The position numbers were made by a program, and so were the translations under genes. The notes under the pieces are model-generated. The model made no database searches, was not told where the DNA came from, and worked only from the letters and a program-made list of their open reading frames with translations. A stretch of 34,806 nt of DNA from an uncultured Colwellia sp. (GTDB lineage Bacteria; Pseudomonadota; Gammaproteobacteria; Enterobacterales; Alteromonadaceae): positions 1-34,806 of the forward strand of contig CAJXPG010000026.1 in NCBI GenBank assembly GCA_913057925.1. The letters run 5' to 3'. Position 1 is the stretch's first letter; each line of letters opens with the position of its first letter. Shown piece after piece: positions 8,451 to 16,213 of this stretch.

Positions 8451-9350
8451 TTAAACGCTTGTTTTAATTTTATTGTCACGATAGAAACTTTCAAGTGATA
8501 ATGAAAGTTTCTCTGGCTGCTCCATATGCACATGGTGCCCACCAGAAACTTTAATGACTTTAAGCTGTGGTAAAGATGCTGACAGCGTTGCTAAGGCTTT
8601 AGTGACAAGCGACATACCTTTATCACCATAAAACAGTTGTAATGGACACTTTATATCACTCAGTAATTGCTGTCCTTGAGCCATCGTTAGTCGATAAGGA
8701 GATATCGTCCGTAATCTAGGATCTGAGCGCCAACAATATTGTAATTTGTTATCTAAACCTTGCTTGTTACTTGCCTGATTTATTATTGACCGATTGATAA
8801 TTAACTTGGCATGCGACTCTTGTAGATCACAGACATGTAAGCGGGCTTTGACCGCAGTAGCTTCTGTAAAGCTGCGTTGATTGTTTGCGCCTTTTTGTCG
8901 ACTTAACAAGCCATCACGTAATTGCTTAGTCGCTTGCTCTGCAGGAGCAGTTATAAAGCCTAGCGAATCAATCAGTGTTAACGATTTTACTTTTTCAGGG
9001 AAAGCCGCCGCAAAGGCACTAGCAACCATAGCGCCCATAGAATGAGCGACAATATCTATTGCTGGCCAGTCATTTAATGCAAACAAACTGACTAGATCAC
9101 TAACATAATCTAAAAAATGATAATGAGCGTCAGCACTTCTATGATCAGAATGTCCGTGTCCCGGCCAATCTAAAGCAATAATACGCTGATTTTCACATAA
9201 TTTACTTTGCTGCATTAAGGGTAAGAAACTTGCAGCATTGTCTAAATAACCATGCAAGCATAACACTGGTGGTAAGTTTTCATCACCGCAAGCGAGTGCT
9301 GCTAAGGTTAAATTATTAAGTGTAAAGTTAAGCGGTGCTATTTTATCCAT
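8451..9350 (-). CDS. Alpha/beta-fold hydrolase
   Basis: A 299-residue alpha/beta hydrolase without signal peptide. The oxyanion motif is CLHGYLDNAASF (His33-Gly34), the nucleophile elbow is AHSMG (Ser104), the acid is plausibly Asp128 in LTLIDSLG or Asp243 in YGDKG, and the catalytic histidine lies in SGGHHVHME (about 272-275). The GHGHSD motif near 64 is common in MhpC-type esterases. It follows the M50 protein gene by 27 nt and precedes fadD by about 120 nt on the same strand. A short-chain esterase or thioesterase role would fit the lipid setting, but the substrate cannot be read from the sequence. Confidence 0.8.
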   Translation of the reverse strand: MDKIAPLNFTLNNLTLAALACGDENLPPVLCLHGYLDNAASFLPLMQQSKLCENQRIIALDWPGHGHSDHRSADAHYHFLDYVSDLVSLFALNDWPAIDIVAHSMGAMVASAFAAAFPEKVKSLTLIDSLGFITAPAEQATKQLRDGLLSRQKGANNQRSFTEATAVKARLHVCDLQESHAKLIINRSIINQASNKQGLDNKLQYCWRSDPRLRTISPYRLTMAQGQQLLSDIKCPLQLFYGDKGMSLVTKALATLSASLPQLKVIKVSGGHHVHMEQPEKLSLSLESFYRDNKIKTSV

Positions 9351-9377
9351 AATAGGTCAAGTGGCTAGGTTTTCTGG

Positions 9378-10058
9378 CTAAGCATAAGATTTTTGATTAT
9401 TTTTTATCAATGAATATAAAGCGACTAATGCGATTAAACACCATGAGGCAATCCACACCATTTCAGGGATCATCGTCATTGAGGCTAAAGCCGCACCATC
9501 CCCTAAATCTCTGCCGTCAAAAAGATAGGTCGGGCTAAATAAGCTGTTTAATAAAATACTCAAACCAAAAAACTTTAATAATAATTGTAAGTAGTATAGT
9601 CGTCGCATCTTTATCAAAAAGACAAACAAGACCGCTAAACAACCTATAATGATCATGGTTAATAGATCCCGTGCCCAAAAAGCAATGGATGCTAATAATA
9701 GTACAATCATAAAAACTGAAAAACCTTGAGCGATGCGCTGATGACTATTGGCAATTTTAAAAATTAACCAACCCCATAGTGTTGCGCCTGCATATCCCAA
9801 AAAGGTGATAAAAAAGCTTAAGCCTCCGCGAGTAGTACAGAGTCCTGAGCCATTAGGAAATAACTGAATACGCATAATTTCACCACCAGTTACTAATGCG
9901 GCAATACCATGGCTTATTTCATGAAAGTAAGTTTCAAGCCAATTTAAAGGGATAGAAACTATTGGAATTTGTCTAATAAAGACAGCAGCAAGTAAAAGGA
10001 AATATAACTGATATTTTTGCCAAAAACTTGCTGAAGGAGTTGCTGTGGAATTTGTCAT
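9378..10058 (-). CDS. M50-family (site-2-protease-like) membrane metallopeptidase
   Basis: A 226-residue integral membrane protein with a zinc-protease motif HEISH at 46-50 inside a hydrophobic segment (YFHEISHGIAALVTGG), followed by several further membrane spans. This fits the small M50B-like family. The ATG at 10058 is chosen because AAGG lies 6 nt upstream and it follows the tsaB stop by 8 nt; an in-frame start at 10091 would overlap tsaB. Site-2 proteases cut transmembrane segments of regulators or signal-peptide remnants, but no anti-sigma factor or other obvious target is encoded nearby. A second metal ligand (a C-terminal NPDG-like motif) is not obvious; YLFDGRDLGDG near residue 180 may fill that role. 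Confidence 0.75.
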   Translation of the reverse strand: MTNSTATPSASFWQKYQLYFLLLAAVFIRQIPIVSIPLNWLETYFHEISHGIAALVTGGEIMRIQLFPNGSGLCTTRGGLSFFITFLGYAGATLWGWLIFKIANSHQRIAQGFSVFMIVLLLASIAFWARDLLTMIIIGCLAVLFVFLIKMRRLYYLQLLLKFFGLSILLNSLFSPTYLFDGRDLGDGAALASMTMIPEMVWIASWCLIALVALYSLIKNNQKSYA

Positions 10059-10066
10059 GGCTGACC

Positions 10067-10783
10067 TTAACGACCCGGAAGCTTCTTCCAAGAAACCGTG
10101 TCTCGTACATACACAGGTTGTGCCTGTTCAGCACTGACCCCCTGCCCTTGCTCCAACAAAACTTTGCCAATATCTAACATAGCTTGTGCACTTGGAAATA
10201 AAATATCAAGTTCACCTTGGTTACTAATTAGCGATGAAAATTGTTCACTTAACTTATCAGAGTAAGCATCCCAACCAGTGCCTACGCCATAGACAGGCTT
10301 ATTAACTAGCGATGCTAAGTGCTCTGCCAAATGTTCAGGAGGTAATACCGCTTCATCACATTGTGCTTGCATAATATTATTTTCATCAAGCTGATAATAG
10401 CCGTTATACACTTCAGACATACGCGCATCAATAGTTGAGATGACTTGCTGTTCACCGTGCTTAGTAAAAGCAGTTTGCGCCATTGCTTGCAAACTAGAAA
10501 CACCAACTACTGGTAAGTTTGCAGAAAAAGCTAACCCTTGAGCAACACCTACACCAATGCGAACGCCAGTAAAACTACCAGGGCCTTGACCAAAGATAAG
10601 TCCATCAAGATCACTGAGCTCAATACCTGCTTCTTTTAATAATGCATCAACCATTGGCAATAGTCGTAAGCTATGTGACTGAGGACATAGCTCAAAGTTC
10701 GAATAAACGCTATCGTTTACCTGTAATGCTACAGAACATGCTTCCGTTGAAGCATCAAGTGCCAAATAATTCACTGTATTCAC
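10067..10783 (-). CDS. tsaB: TsaB, tRNA threonylcarbamoyladenosine (t6A) biosynthesis protein
   Basis: A 238-residue homologue of TsaB (YeaZ), the partner of TsaD and TsaE in making t6A at position 37 of ANN-decoding tRNAs. The N-terminal ASKHA-fold motif LALDASTEACSVAL and the loop GQGPGSFTGVRIG (about 65-77) are characteristic. The start is GTG: either 10783, with AAGG only about 3 nt upstream, or 10774, which would align exactly with the E. coli N-terminus. Gene order tsaB then fadD further along recalls E. coli, where only one gene separates them. The M50 gene follows directly. Confidence 0.95.
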   Translation of the reverse strand: MNTVNYLALDASTEACSVALQVNDSVYSNFELCPQSHSLRLLPMVDALLKEAGIELSDLDGLIFGQGPGSFTGVRIGVGVAQGLAFSANLPVVGVSSLQAMAQTAFTKHGEQQVISTIDARMSEVYNGYYQLDENNIMQAQCDEAVLPPEHLAEHLASLVNKPVYGVGTGWDAYSDKLSEQFSSLISNQGELDILFPSAQAMLDIGKVLLEQGQGVSAEQAQPVYVRDTVSWKKLPGR

Positions 10784-10867
10784 TTACCTTTTAATAACTT
10801 TTTAATTAAGGTCGCTTGGACATTCATATATATAATTTATCCGAATTAAGTACTTCTTGATCGCGGC

Positions 10868-10921
10868 GCGAGGACTGATGCATAGTTTTTCTATGTACCA
10901 TTTATCGAAGTAAAGCCTCGC
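10868..10921. other. Structured inverted-repeat element between fkpB and tsaB
   Basis: GCGAGG (10868-10873) pairs with CCTCGC (10916-10921). Inside is a second hairpin, CATAG (10881-10885) with CTATG (10891-10895) around a TTTTT loop. The local GC-rich patch GATCGCGGCGCGAGG stands out from its AT-rich surroundings. It does not look like a simple terminator, because there is no following T-run. It sits in the 168-bp gap between two conserved gene blocks. Confidence 0.45.
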
Positions 10922-10951
10922 AACAAAGAGCATGAAGAATTTAAACGGATA

Positions 10952-11401
10952 TTACAGGATATCTACTAAGTCGATAACAAACGTCACTGTTTGTCCTGCT
11001 AATGGGTGATTAAAATCAATGGTGACAGAGTTGCCGTTTATTTCTTTAATCATACCCGGCAGTTCACCACCTGGCTGAGTGAAGGTAATAATATTACCAA
11101 CTTTTGCCGGTACTTCAGCACTAAACTTGTCGATATCCATGTAGTGAATATTGTCAGGATTTGTCTCACCAAAAGCATCTTTTGCTTCAAGGGTGAACTC
11201 TTTTGATTCTCCCTGTTTCATGCCAATGAGCTCAGCTTCAAATGCCGGAGAAATACTGTTATCTCCCATAATTATTTTAGCAGGTTTGTTGTTTACTTTG
11301 GTACTGTCGGCGGCAGAGCCATCACTTAGTTTCATAGTGATATGCACTAGAATACTTGAGTCACTTTGAATTTGTTCTGTTGAATGAGTTGAATTAGTCA
11401 T
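10952..11401 (-). CDS. fkpB: FKBP-type peptidyl-prolyl cis-trans isomerase (FkpB/SlpA-like)
   Basis: A 149-residue SlpA/FkpB-type isomerase with the FKBP fold interrupted by an insert-in-flap chaperone domain. Recognisable parts are MKLSDGSAADST, the loop FEAELIGMKQGESKEF, and NHPLAGQTVTF near the C-terminus. It helps fold proteins in the cytoplasm. It starts 2 nt after the lspA stop, so the two are surely cotranscribed and probably coupled. In many gammaproteobacteria ispH follows fkpB; here ispH is absent and the next gene is tsaB after a structured 168-bp gap. Confidence 0.92.
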   Translation of the reverse strand: MTNSTHSTEQIQSDSSILVHITMKLSDGSAADSTKVNNKPAKIIMGDNSISPAFEAELIGMKQGESKEFTLEAKDAFGETNPDNIHYMDIDKFSAEVPAKVGNIITFTQPGGELPGMIKEINGNSVTIDFNHPLAGQTVTFVIDLVDIL

Positions 11402-11403
11402 TA

Positions 11404-11940
11404 CTAGCCTTCTACTTTTTTTGTTTTACTATTATGTTTCGCTTTATCACTCTCATCACTATCACTGTGGGTAAATGATTCAAAAATCATCAGTGCAGCA
11501 CCGATAAAGATTACCGAGTCAGCGATATTAAATGCAGCAAAATGATAACCTGCCCAGTGAAAATCAAGAAAGTCGATAACATAACCAAGCATAGCTCGGT
11601 CAATTAGGTTACCAACAGCACCACTTAAAATAAAAGCAAAAGCGATACTTAATAAACGTTGTTGCTTTGGTGTTTTTGCCATCCAAACAAGAAATACAAT
11701 GCTAGCAATACTGGCAATCGCGGTAAAAAACCAGCGCTGCCAACCACCTTGATCAGCTAAAAAGCTAAACGCGGCGCCAGGGTTGTGGACATAGGTAAGA
11801 TTAAAGAACGGAAAAACAGCCAACGTTTCACGGTATTCAAACGTACCTGCAACCCAATGCTTAGTAACCTGATCTATGATTAAAAATACCACGGTTATCC
11901 ATAACCAACGTAAACCTGTTTCAGAAAATAATTTTTTCAA
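11404..11940 (-). CDS. lspA: Lipoprotein signal peptidase II
   Basis: A 178-residue inner-membrane aspartyl protease with four membrane segments that removes signal peptides from prolipoproteins. The catalytic aspartates are visible as Asp123 in GYVIDFLDF and Asp141 in FNIADS, and the family motifs NPGAAFSF and GAVGNLIDR are also present. It lies between ileS and fkpB, the standard order. Two likely client lipoproteins are encoded in this window (the lipase at 3013-5502 and the M49-like protein at 18644-20335). The last 20 residues are charged and lysine rich, a cytoplasmic tail longer than in E. coli. Confidence 0.96.
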   Translation of the reverse strand: MKKLFSETGLRWLWITVVFLIIDQVTKHWVAGTFEYRETLAVFPFFNLTYVHNPGAAFSFLADQGGWQRWFFTAIASIASIVFLVWMAKTPKQQRLLSIAFAFILSGAVGNLIDRAMLGYVIDFLDFHWAGYHFAAFNIADSVIFIGAALMIFESFTHSDSDESDKAKHNSKTKKVEG

Positions 11941-11963
11941 TGGACCTGACTCTCATTTCGCAC

Positions 11964-12002
11964 AAAAAATTAAGCTACTAAGTAGTACACCACCTAGTAG
12001 CT
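11964..12002 (-). terminator. Weak terminator or attenuator-like hairpin between ileS and lspA
   Basis: AGCTACTA (11973-11980) pairs with TAGTAGCT (11995-12002) around a 14-nt loop. On the leftward transcript the stem is followed by UUAAUUUUUU. The GC content of the stem is low, so it may only partly reduce readthrough from ileS into lspA-fkpB. Confidence 0.35.
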
Positions 12003-12027
12003 CTAGTCGTTCAATAAGCTTGGTAAA

Positions 12028-14868
12028 TTAAGCGAATTGTCTTACTTCACCGTCACCATCAACGTTAGTGATACAACGACCACATAGTTCTGGGTGGGCT
12101 TCGCTTTCACCGATATCAGTCGTTACATGCCAACAACGATCACACTTAGTGCCCTCGGCAGGCGCTACGGTTAACCATAAACCTTCAACGTCTGTTTCAA
12201 GGGTGTTTTCAGGTGCTGTGGCAACGGTTTCAATGGTTACCTTTGAAATAATCAACACAAAGCGTAACTCTTCACCAAGCTTTTCTAGCTTAGCGGCTAA
12301 ATCAGCTGTCGCATATAAAGTTACTTGTGCTTCAAGTGCTTTACCGACAGTTTTTTCTTTACGCGCTTGCTCTAAGGCACGGTTTACTTCACTACGTACC
12401 GCTAGAAGTTCAGTCCAGTAGTCATTACCGAGTTCAACACTAGATTCATCCATTGTCGCTAAACCGTCAAACCATACACCTGTAAATACAAACTCATCAC
12501 GCTCACCTGTTACTGGCGTTGGTAATGCTTGCCAAATTTCTTGCGCAGTAAATGATAAGATTGGTGCCATCCATGCAGTCATTGCTTCTGCAATTAAATA
12601 CATAGCAGTTTGACAAGAGCGACGTGCATTGGAATCTGCTTTAGCCGTGTATTGTCTATCTTTAATGATATCTAGGTAGAAACCACCTAATTCGTTGGTA
12701 CAGAAGTTCATTAACTTGTGTACTACTACATGGAATTCATACTCATCGTAAGCCGCAATGATTTCTTCTTGTAAACGTGCTGCTTTATCAACAACCCAAC
12801 GGTCAAGTGCAACCATGTCGTCAAACGCAACAGTATGTTGTGCTGGCTCAAAACCATTTAAGTTAGATAACAAGAAGCGAGAGGTATTACGGATACGACG
12901 ATAAGCATCGGCTTGGCGCTTAAAGATCTCATCTGAAACCGTGATTTCTTGAGTGTAGTTCACTGAAGCAGTCCACAGACGTAAGATATCTGCGCCTAAG
13001 TTATTAGTGATACTTGATGGTGTTACCACATTGCCTAATGATTTAGACATTTTGTGGCCTTTAACATCAACGGTGAATCCGTGAGTAAGCACTTGCTTAT
13101 ATGGGGCTTTACCATTCATCGCAACAGATGAAATCATCGATGACATAAACCAACCACGATGTTGATCAGAGCCTTCTAAATATAAATCAGCAATGCCGTC
13201 AAATTCTTCACGAGCATTAACTACAGAGTGATGGGTTGTACCTGAGTCAAACCATACATCTAAAGTATCAGGCACTTTAATGTATTCTTTTGCATCATCA
13301 CCAATAAGTTCACTTGGCTCTAAATCAAACCATGCTTGAATGCCTGACTTCTCAACACGCTTAGCAACGTCTTCAATCAACTCAATACTTCGTGGGTGTA
13401 AAGCACCAGTGTCTTGGTGAATAAATAATGCCATAGGCACGCCCCACGTACGTTGACGTGAAATACACCAATCTGGACGACCTTCAACCATTGATTCAAT
13501 ACGACGTTGGCCCCAATCTGGGATCCATTGTGTTTGCTCAATCTCATTTAATGAATCTTGACGTAAACCTTTATTGTCCATGCTGATAAACCACTGCGGT
13601 GTTGCGCGGAAAATCAGTGGCGTTTTGTGTCTCCAACAGTGTGGGTAAGAATGCTCTAACGCATGGTGATGCATTAATGCACCATTCTCTTTTAATAACT
13701 CAACAACACTCGCGTTGGCTTTAAAAACATGCTGGCCAGCAAGTAGTGGCGTATCTTCAAGGTATACGCCATTAGCGCCTACAGGGTTAGCCACTTCAAG
13801 ATCATATAATTTACCAACGACGAAATCTTCTACACCGTGGCCAGGAGCGGTATGAACACAGCCTGTACCTGAATCAGTAGTAACATGGTCACCTAAAATA
13901 ACCGGTACAGTAAAGTCGTAGAATGGGTGCTGACATTTCACCAGCTCTAGCTCACTACCTTTACAGAAACCTAAAGCATGATATTTGTCTAAACCAAAGC
14001 GATCCATACACGCAGTAACAAGATCAGAAGCAAGAATTAATCGTTGCTTTTTACCTTCAACATCACATTGCACTAACGTATATTCAACATCAGCATGTAC
14101 TGAGATAGCGCGGTTAGCTGGAAGTGTCCACGGCGTTGTAGTCCAAATAACCATACCAATCTCACCTTCGCCTTTATGGCCTTCAGGGTGAGAGAATTTA
14201 TCAGCGACGGTTTCATCGCTGATAACAAATTTCACGTCAACGGCTGGTGATTGCTTGTCTTTATATTCAACTTCAGCTTCTGCTAAAGATGAGCCACAAT
14301 CAGTACACCAATGCACAGGTTTGAAACCTTGATGCAAGTGTCCGTTTTCAGCAATTTTACCTAATGAACGAATAATGTTGGCTTCAGTATCAAAGTCCAT
14401 GGTTAAGTAAGGCTTTTCCCAATCGGCAAAAATACCTAAGCGTTTAAAGTCTTCGCGTTGACCGTTTACTTGCTTGGCAGCATATTCACGACATTTTTGG
14501 CGAAAATCGCTAGCACTGATCTTATGACCCGGCTTGCCGACTTTTTTCTCTACCATTAATTCAATTGGCAGACCATGACAGTCCCAACCAGGAACAAATG
14601 GCGAGTTAAAATCAGACAAGGTTTTTGATTTAACTATGATGTCTTTTAAGATTTTATTTACAGCATGACCTAAATGAATATTGCCATTTGCATACGGAGG
14701 GCCGTCATGCAAAATAAATGACTTTTTACCTTTTTTAGCTTCACGGATCTTGCCATAAAGATCTTTAGCCGCCCAATCTTTGAGCATATTAGGTTCACGA
14801 TTAGCCATATTACCTTTCATTGCAAAGGATGTGGCAGGTAAATTCAAGGTCTGTTTATAATCACTCAT
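12028..14868 (-). CDS. ileS: Isoleucyl-tRNA synthetase
   Basis: A 946-residue class I aminoacyl-tRNA synthetase. The HIGH-type motif is HLGH at 65-68, the KMSKS motif is in [10 protein letters not shown], the editing domain lies between, and the C-terminal zinc-binding cysteines are in CDRCWH and CGRC. The start is placed at ATG 14868 ([13 protein letters not shown]), which matches the E. coli N-terminus (MSDYK). An ATG three codons upstream (14877) is also possible and has GGAT close by. It sits in the conserved ribF-ileS-lspA-fkpB order. Nothing suggests an unusual mupirocin-resistant form. Confidence 0.97.
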   Translation of the reverse strand: MSDYKQTLNLPATSFAMKGNMANREPNMLKDWAAKDLYGKIREAKKGKKSFILHDGPPYANGNIHLGHAVNKILKDIIVKSKTLSDFNSPFVPGWDCHGLPIELMVEKKVGKPGHKISASDFRQKCREYAAKQVNGQREDFKRLGIFADWEKPYLTMDFDTEANIIRSLGKIAENGHLHQGFKPVHWCTDCGSSLAEAEVEYKDKQSPAVDVKFVISDETVADKFSHPEGHKGEGEIGMVIWTTTPWTLPANRAISVHADVEYTLVQCDVEGKKQRLILASDLVTACMDRFGLDKYHALGFCKGSELELVKCQHPFYDFTVPVILGDHVTTDSGTGCVHTAPGHGVEDFVVGKLYDLEVANPVGANGVYLEDTPLLAGQHVFKANASVVELLKENGALMHHHALEHSYPHCWRHKTPLIFRATPQWFISMDNKGLRQDSLNEIEQTQWIPDWGQRRIESMVEGRPDWCISRQRTWGVPMALFIHQDTGALHPRSIELIEDVAKRVEKSGIQAWFDLEPSELIGDDAKEYIKVPDTLDVWFDSGTTHHSVVNAREEFDGIADLYLEGSDQHRGWFMSSMISSVAMNGKAPYKQVLTHGFTVDVKGHKMSKSLGNVVTPSSITNNLGADILRLWTASVNYTQEITVSDEIFKRQADAYRRIRNTSRFLLSNLNGFEPAQHTVAFDDMVALDRWVVDKAARLQEEIIAAYDEYEFHVVVHKLMNFCTNELGGFYLDIIKDRQYTAKADSNARRSCQTAMYLIAEAMTAWMAPILSFTAQEIWQALPTPVTGERDEFVFTGVWFDGLATMDESSVELGNDYWTELLAVRSEVNRALEQARKEKTVGKALEAQVTLYATADLAAKLEKLGEELRFVLIISKVTIETVATAPENTLETDVEGLWLTVAPAEGTKCDRCWHVTTDIGESEAHPELCGRCITNVDGDGEVRQFA

Positions 14869-14998
14869 GTAAATCATTATCCGTTTATGTTGGCCGATAA
14901 CTGTAACGAAAAGTTATAAATATCAACCCGATTTATAACTGTTTATTAAACTATATTGTTTTCAAATCTATTTTGTAAATACACTTTAAAAGTAGGCG

Positions 14999-15919
14999 CT
15001 AGGCTAATACTTTCTTTGCTTGCTCACTGTCTTTTTGTATTTGCTGACGTAGCGCTTCTAAGTTTTCAAATTTTATCACTGGGCGAAGCTTCTTTTTAAC
15101 CACGACTTCAATACATTGTCCGTACAAGCTTTCATTAAAGTCAAAAAGGTGTACCTCAAGTTGTTGCCTGACACCATTTATGGTCGGTCTAGCGCCAATA
15201 TTAGCCACACCTTTGTACTCGCCAGTATCCGTTTTTACCATCACAGCAAAAACACCACTAAGCGGTGATACGCGTCTTTTTAGTAGTACATTGGCGGTAG
15301 GAAAGCCTAATTCTCGGCCACGTTTATCACCATGAAAAACACGACCTATGATTGAATATTCTCTACCAAGCATTTGCTGAGCATCAACTAAGTTATCTTG
15401 CTCTAGTGCTTGTCGAATTGCCGTAGAGCTTATTCGACAATCTGCCATTTTATAACTTTTAGTATCAGAGACATTAAAACCATACTTATCACCGGCTTGG
15501 CAAAGCATGTCAAAGTTACCTGCTCGATTTTTACCAAAATGAAAGTCATCACCTACAATAAGGTGCTTAATGCCGAGCTTGTTTACTAATAACTGTTCTA
15601 TAAAGTGTTGCGCGCTTTGACTAGCAAACTCTGCTGTGAAATTAACACAAATAAGACGCTGCACACCAAGTTTTGCCAGTAAACTATATTTATCACGTAA
15701 TCGACATAATCTTGCAGGGGCGGTTTCTGGAGAAAAAAGCTCTTGCGGCTGAGGCTCAAAGACCAAAACCGCAGCAACGCAGTTTAACGCGTCTGCTTTA
15801 CTTACCAGCGCCTTTATAACTTGCTGGTGCCCTAAATGCACACCATCAAAATTACCAATAGTTAATACACAACCATGATCTTTTGACTGAATATTATGTA
15901 TTCCGCGTACTAACTGCAT
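14999..15919 (-). CDS. ribF: Bifunctional riboflavin kinase/FAD synthetase
   Basis: A 306-residue enzyme that phosphorylates riboflavin to FMN and adenylates FMN to FAD. The N-terminal nucleotidyltransferase domain shows GNFDGVHLGH (HxGH at 28-31), VGDDFHFGKNRAG (about 122-134) and ISSTAIR (163-169). The C-terminal kinase domain shows GRELGFPTAN (about 201-210). It starts at the ATG at 15919, which overlaps the TAA of an upstream 49-codon ORF as TAATG. The nearest purine-rich sequence (AAGGC) is about 13 nt upstream, too far for a good ribosome binding site, so coupling to the upstream ORF is plausible. It precedes ileS by about 130 nt. Confidence 0.96.
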   Translation of the reverse strand: MQLVRGIHNIQSKDHGCVLTIGNFDGVHLGHQQVIKALVSKADALNCVAAVLVFEPQPQELFSPETAPARLCRLRDKYSLLAKLGVQRLICVNFTAEFASQSAQHFIEQLLVNKLGIKHLIVGDDFHFGKNRAGNFDMLCQAGDKYGFNVSDTKSYKMADCRISSTAIRQALEQDNLVDAQQMLGREYSIIGRVFHGDKRGRELGFPTANVLLKRRVSPLSGVFAVMVKTDTGEYKGVANIGARPTINGVRQQLEVHLFDFNESLYGQCIEVVVKKKLRPVIKFENLEALRQQIQKDSEQAKKVLA

Positions 15920-16068
15920 TAGCTGATATTTTGCCTTTTATTACTGACCAGTGCTTTAATTACTTCTTGATGACCTATGTGCGCGCCATCAAAGTTATCA
16001 AGAGTTAATACACACGCATTAGCTTGATCTTGTGATCGAATATTATGTATTCCACGTGCTAACTGCAT
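15919..16068 (-). pseudogene. Truncated tandem copy of the ribF start (49-codon ORF)
   Basis: This ORF begins MQLARGIHNIRSQDQ and continues through DNFDGAHIGHQEVIKALVS before ending at a TAA that overlaps the ribF ATG. Aligned with the RibF N-terminus it is about 74% identical (29 of 39 positions by hand), with one two-codon insertion (Ala-Asn) and Gly to Asp in the GNFDG motif; the HxGH motif is kept as HIGH. The similarity extends about 20 nt upstream of both ATGs, so the unit is a 149-nt direct tandem duplication. The copy lacks most of the FAD synthetase domain and all of the kinase domain, so it cannot be an enzyme. It may be a remnant or may act as a translated leader for ribF. Confidence 0.85.
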
Positions 16069-16161
16069 TTGCTATTCTTCTGCCCTTTATCCGACACTAA
16101 ATGTCTTAGATAAGTCACTGACGAACTCAAAATTTGATATTCGTATAAAATAAATCGACGA

Positions 16162-16190
16162 ATTATATACCAGCACGTTTTAATAATCAG
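16162..16190 (-). promoter_or_regulatory. Candidate sigma-70 promoter for the ribF operon
   Basis: On the leftward strand, CTGATT (complement of 16185-16190), a 17-bp spacer and a perfect TATAAT (complement of 16162-16167). Transcription would start near 16155, about 85 nt before the 49-codon ORF. The -35 box is only a half match. Confidence 0.45.
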
Positions 16191-16213
16191 TAGCTCTAAC
16201 ACTTTATTTACGC

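Noticed and set aside
10780-10827. A 15-codon leftward ORF overlapping the tsaB GTG start as GTGA.
   Set aside because: No ribosome binding site and only a short run; the overlap is easily explained by chance in this AT-rich leader.
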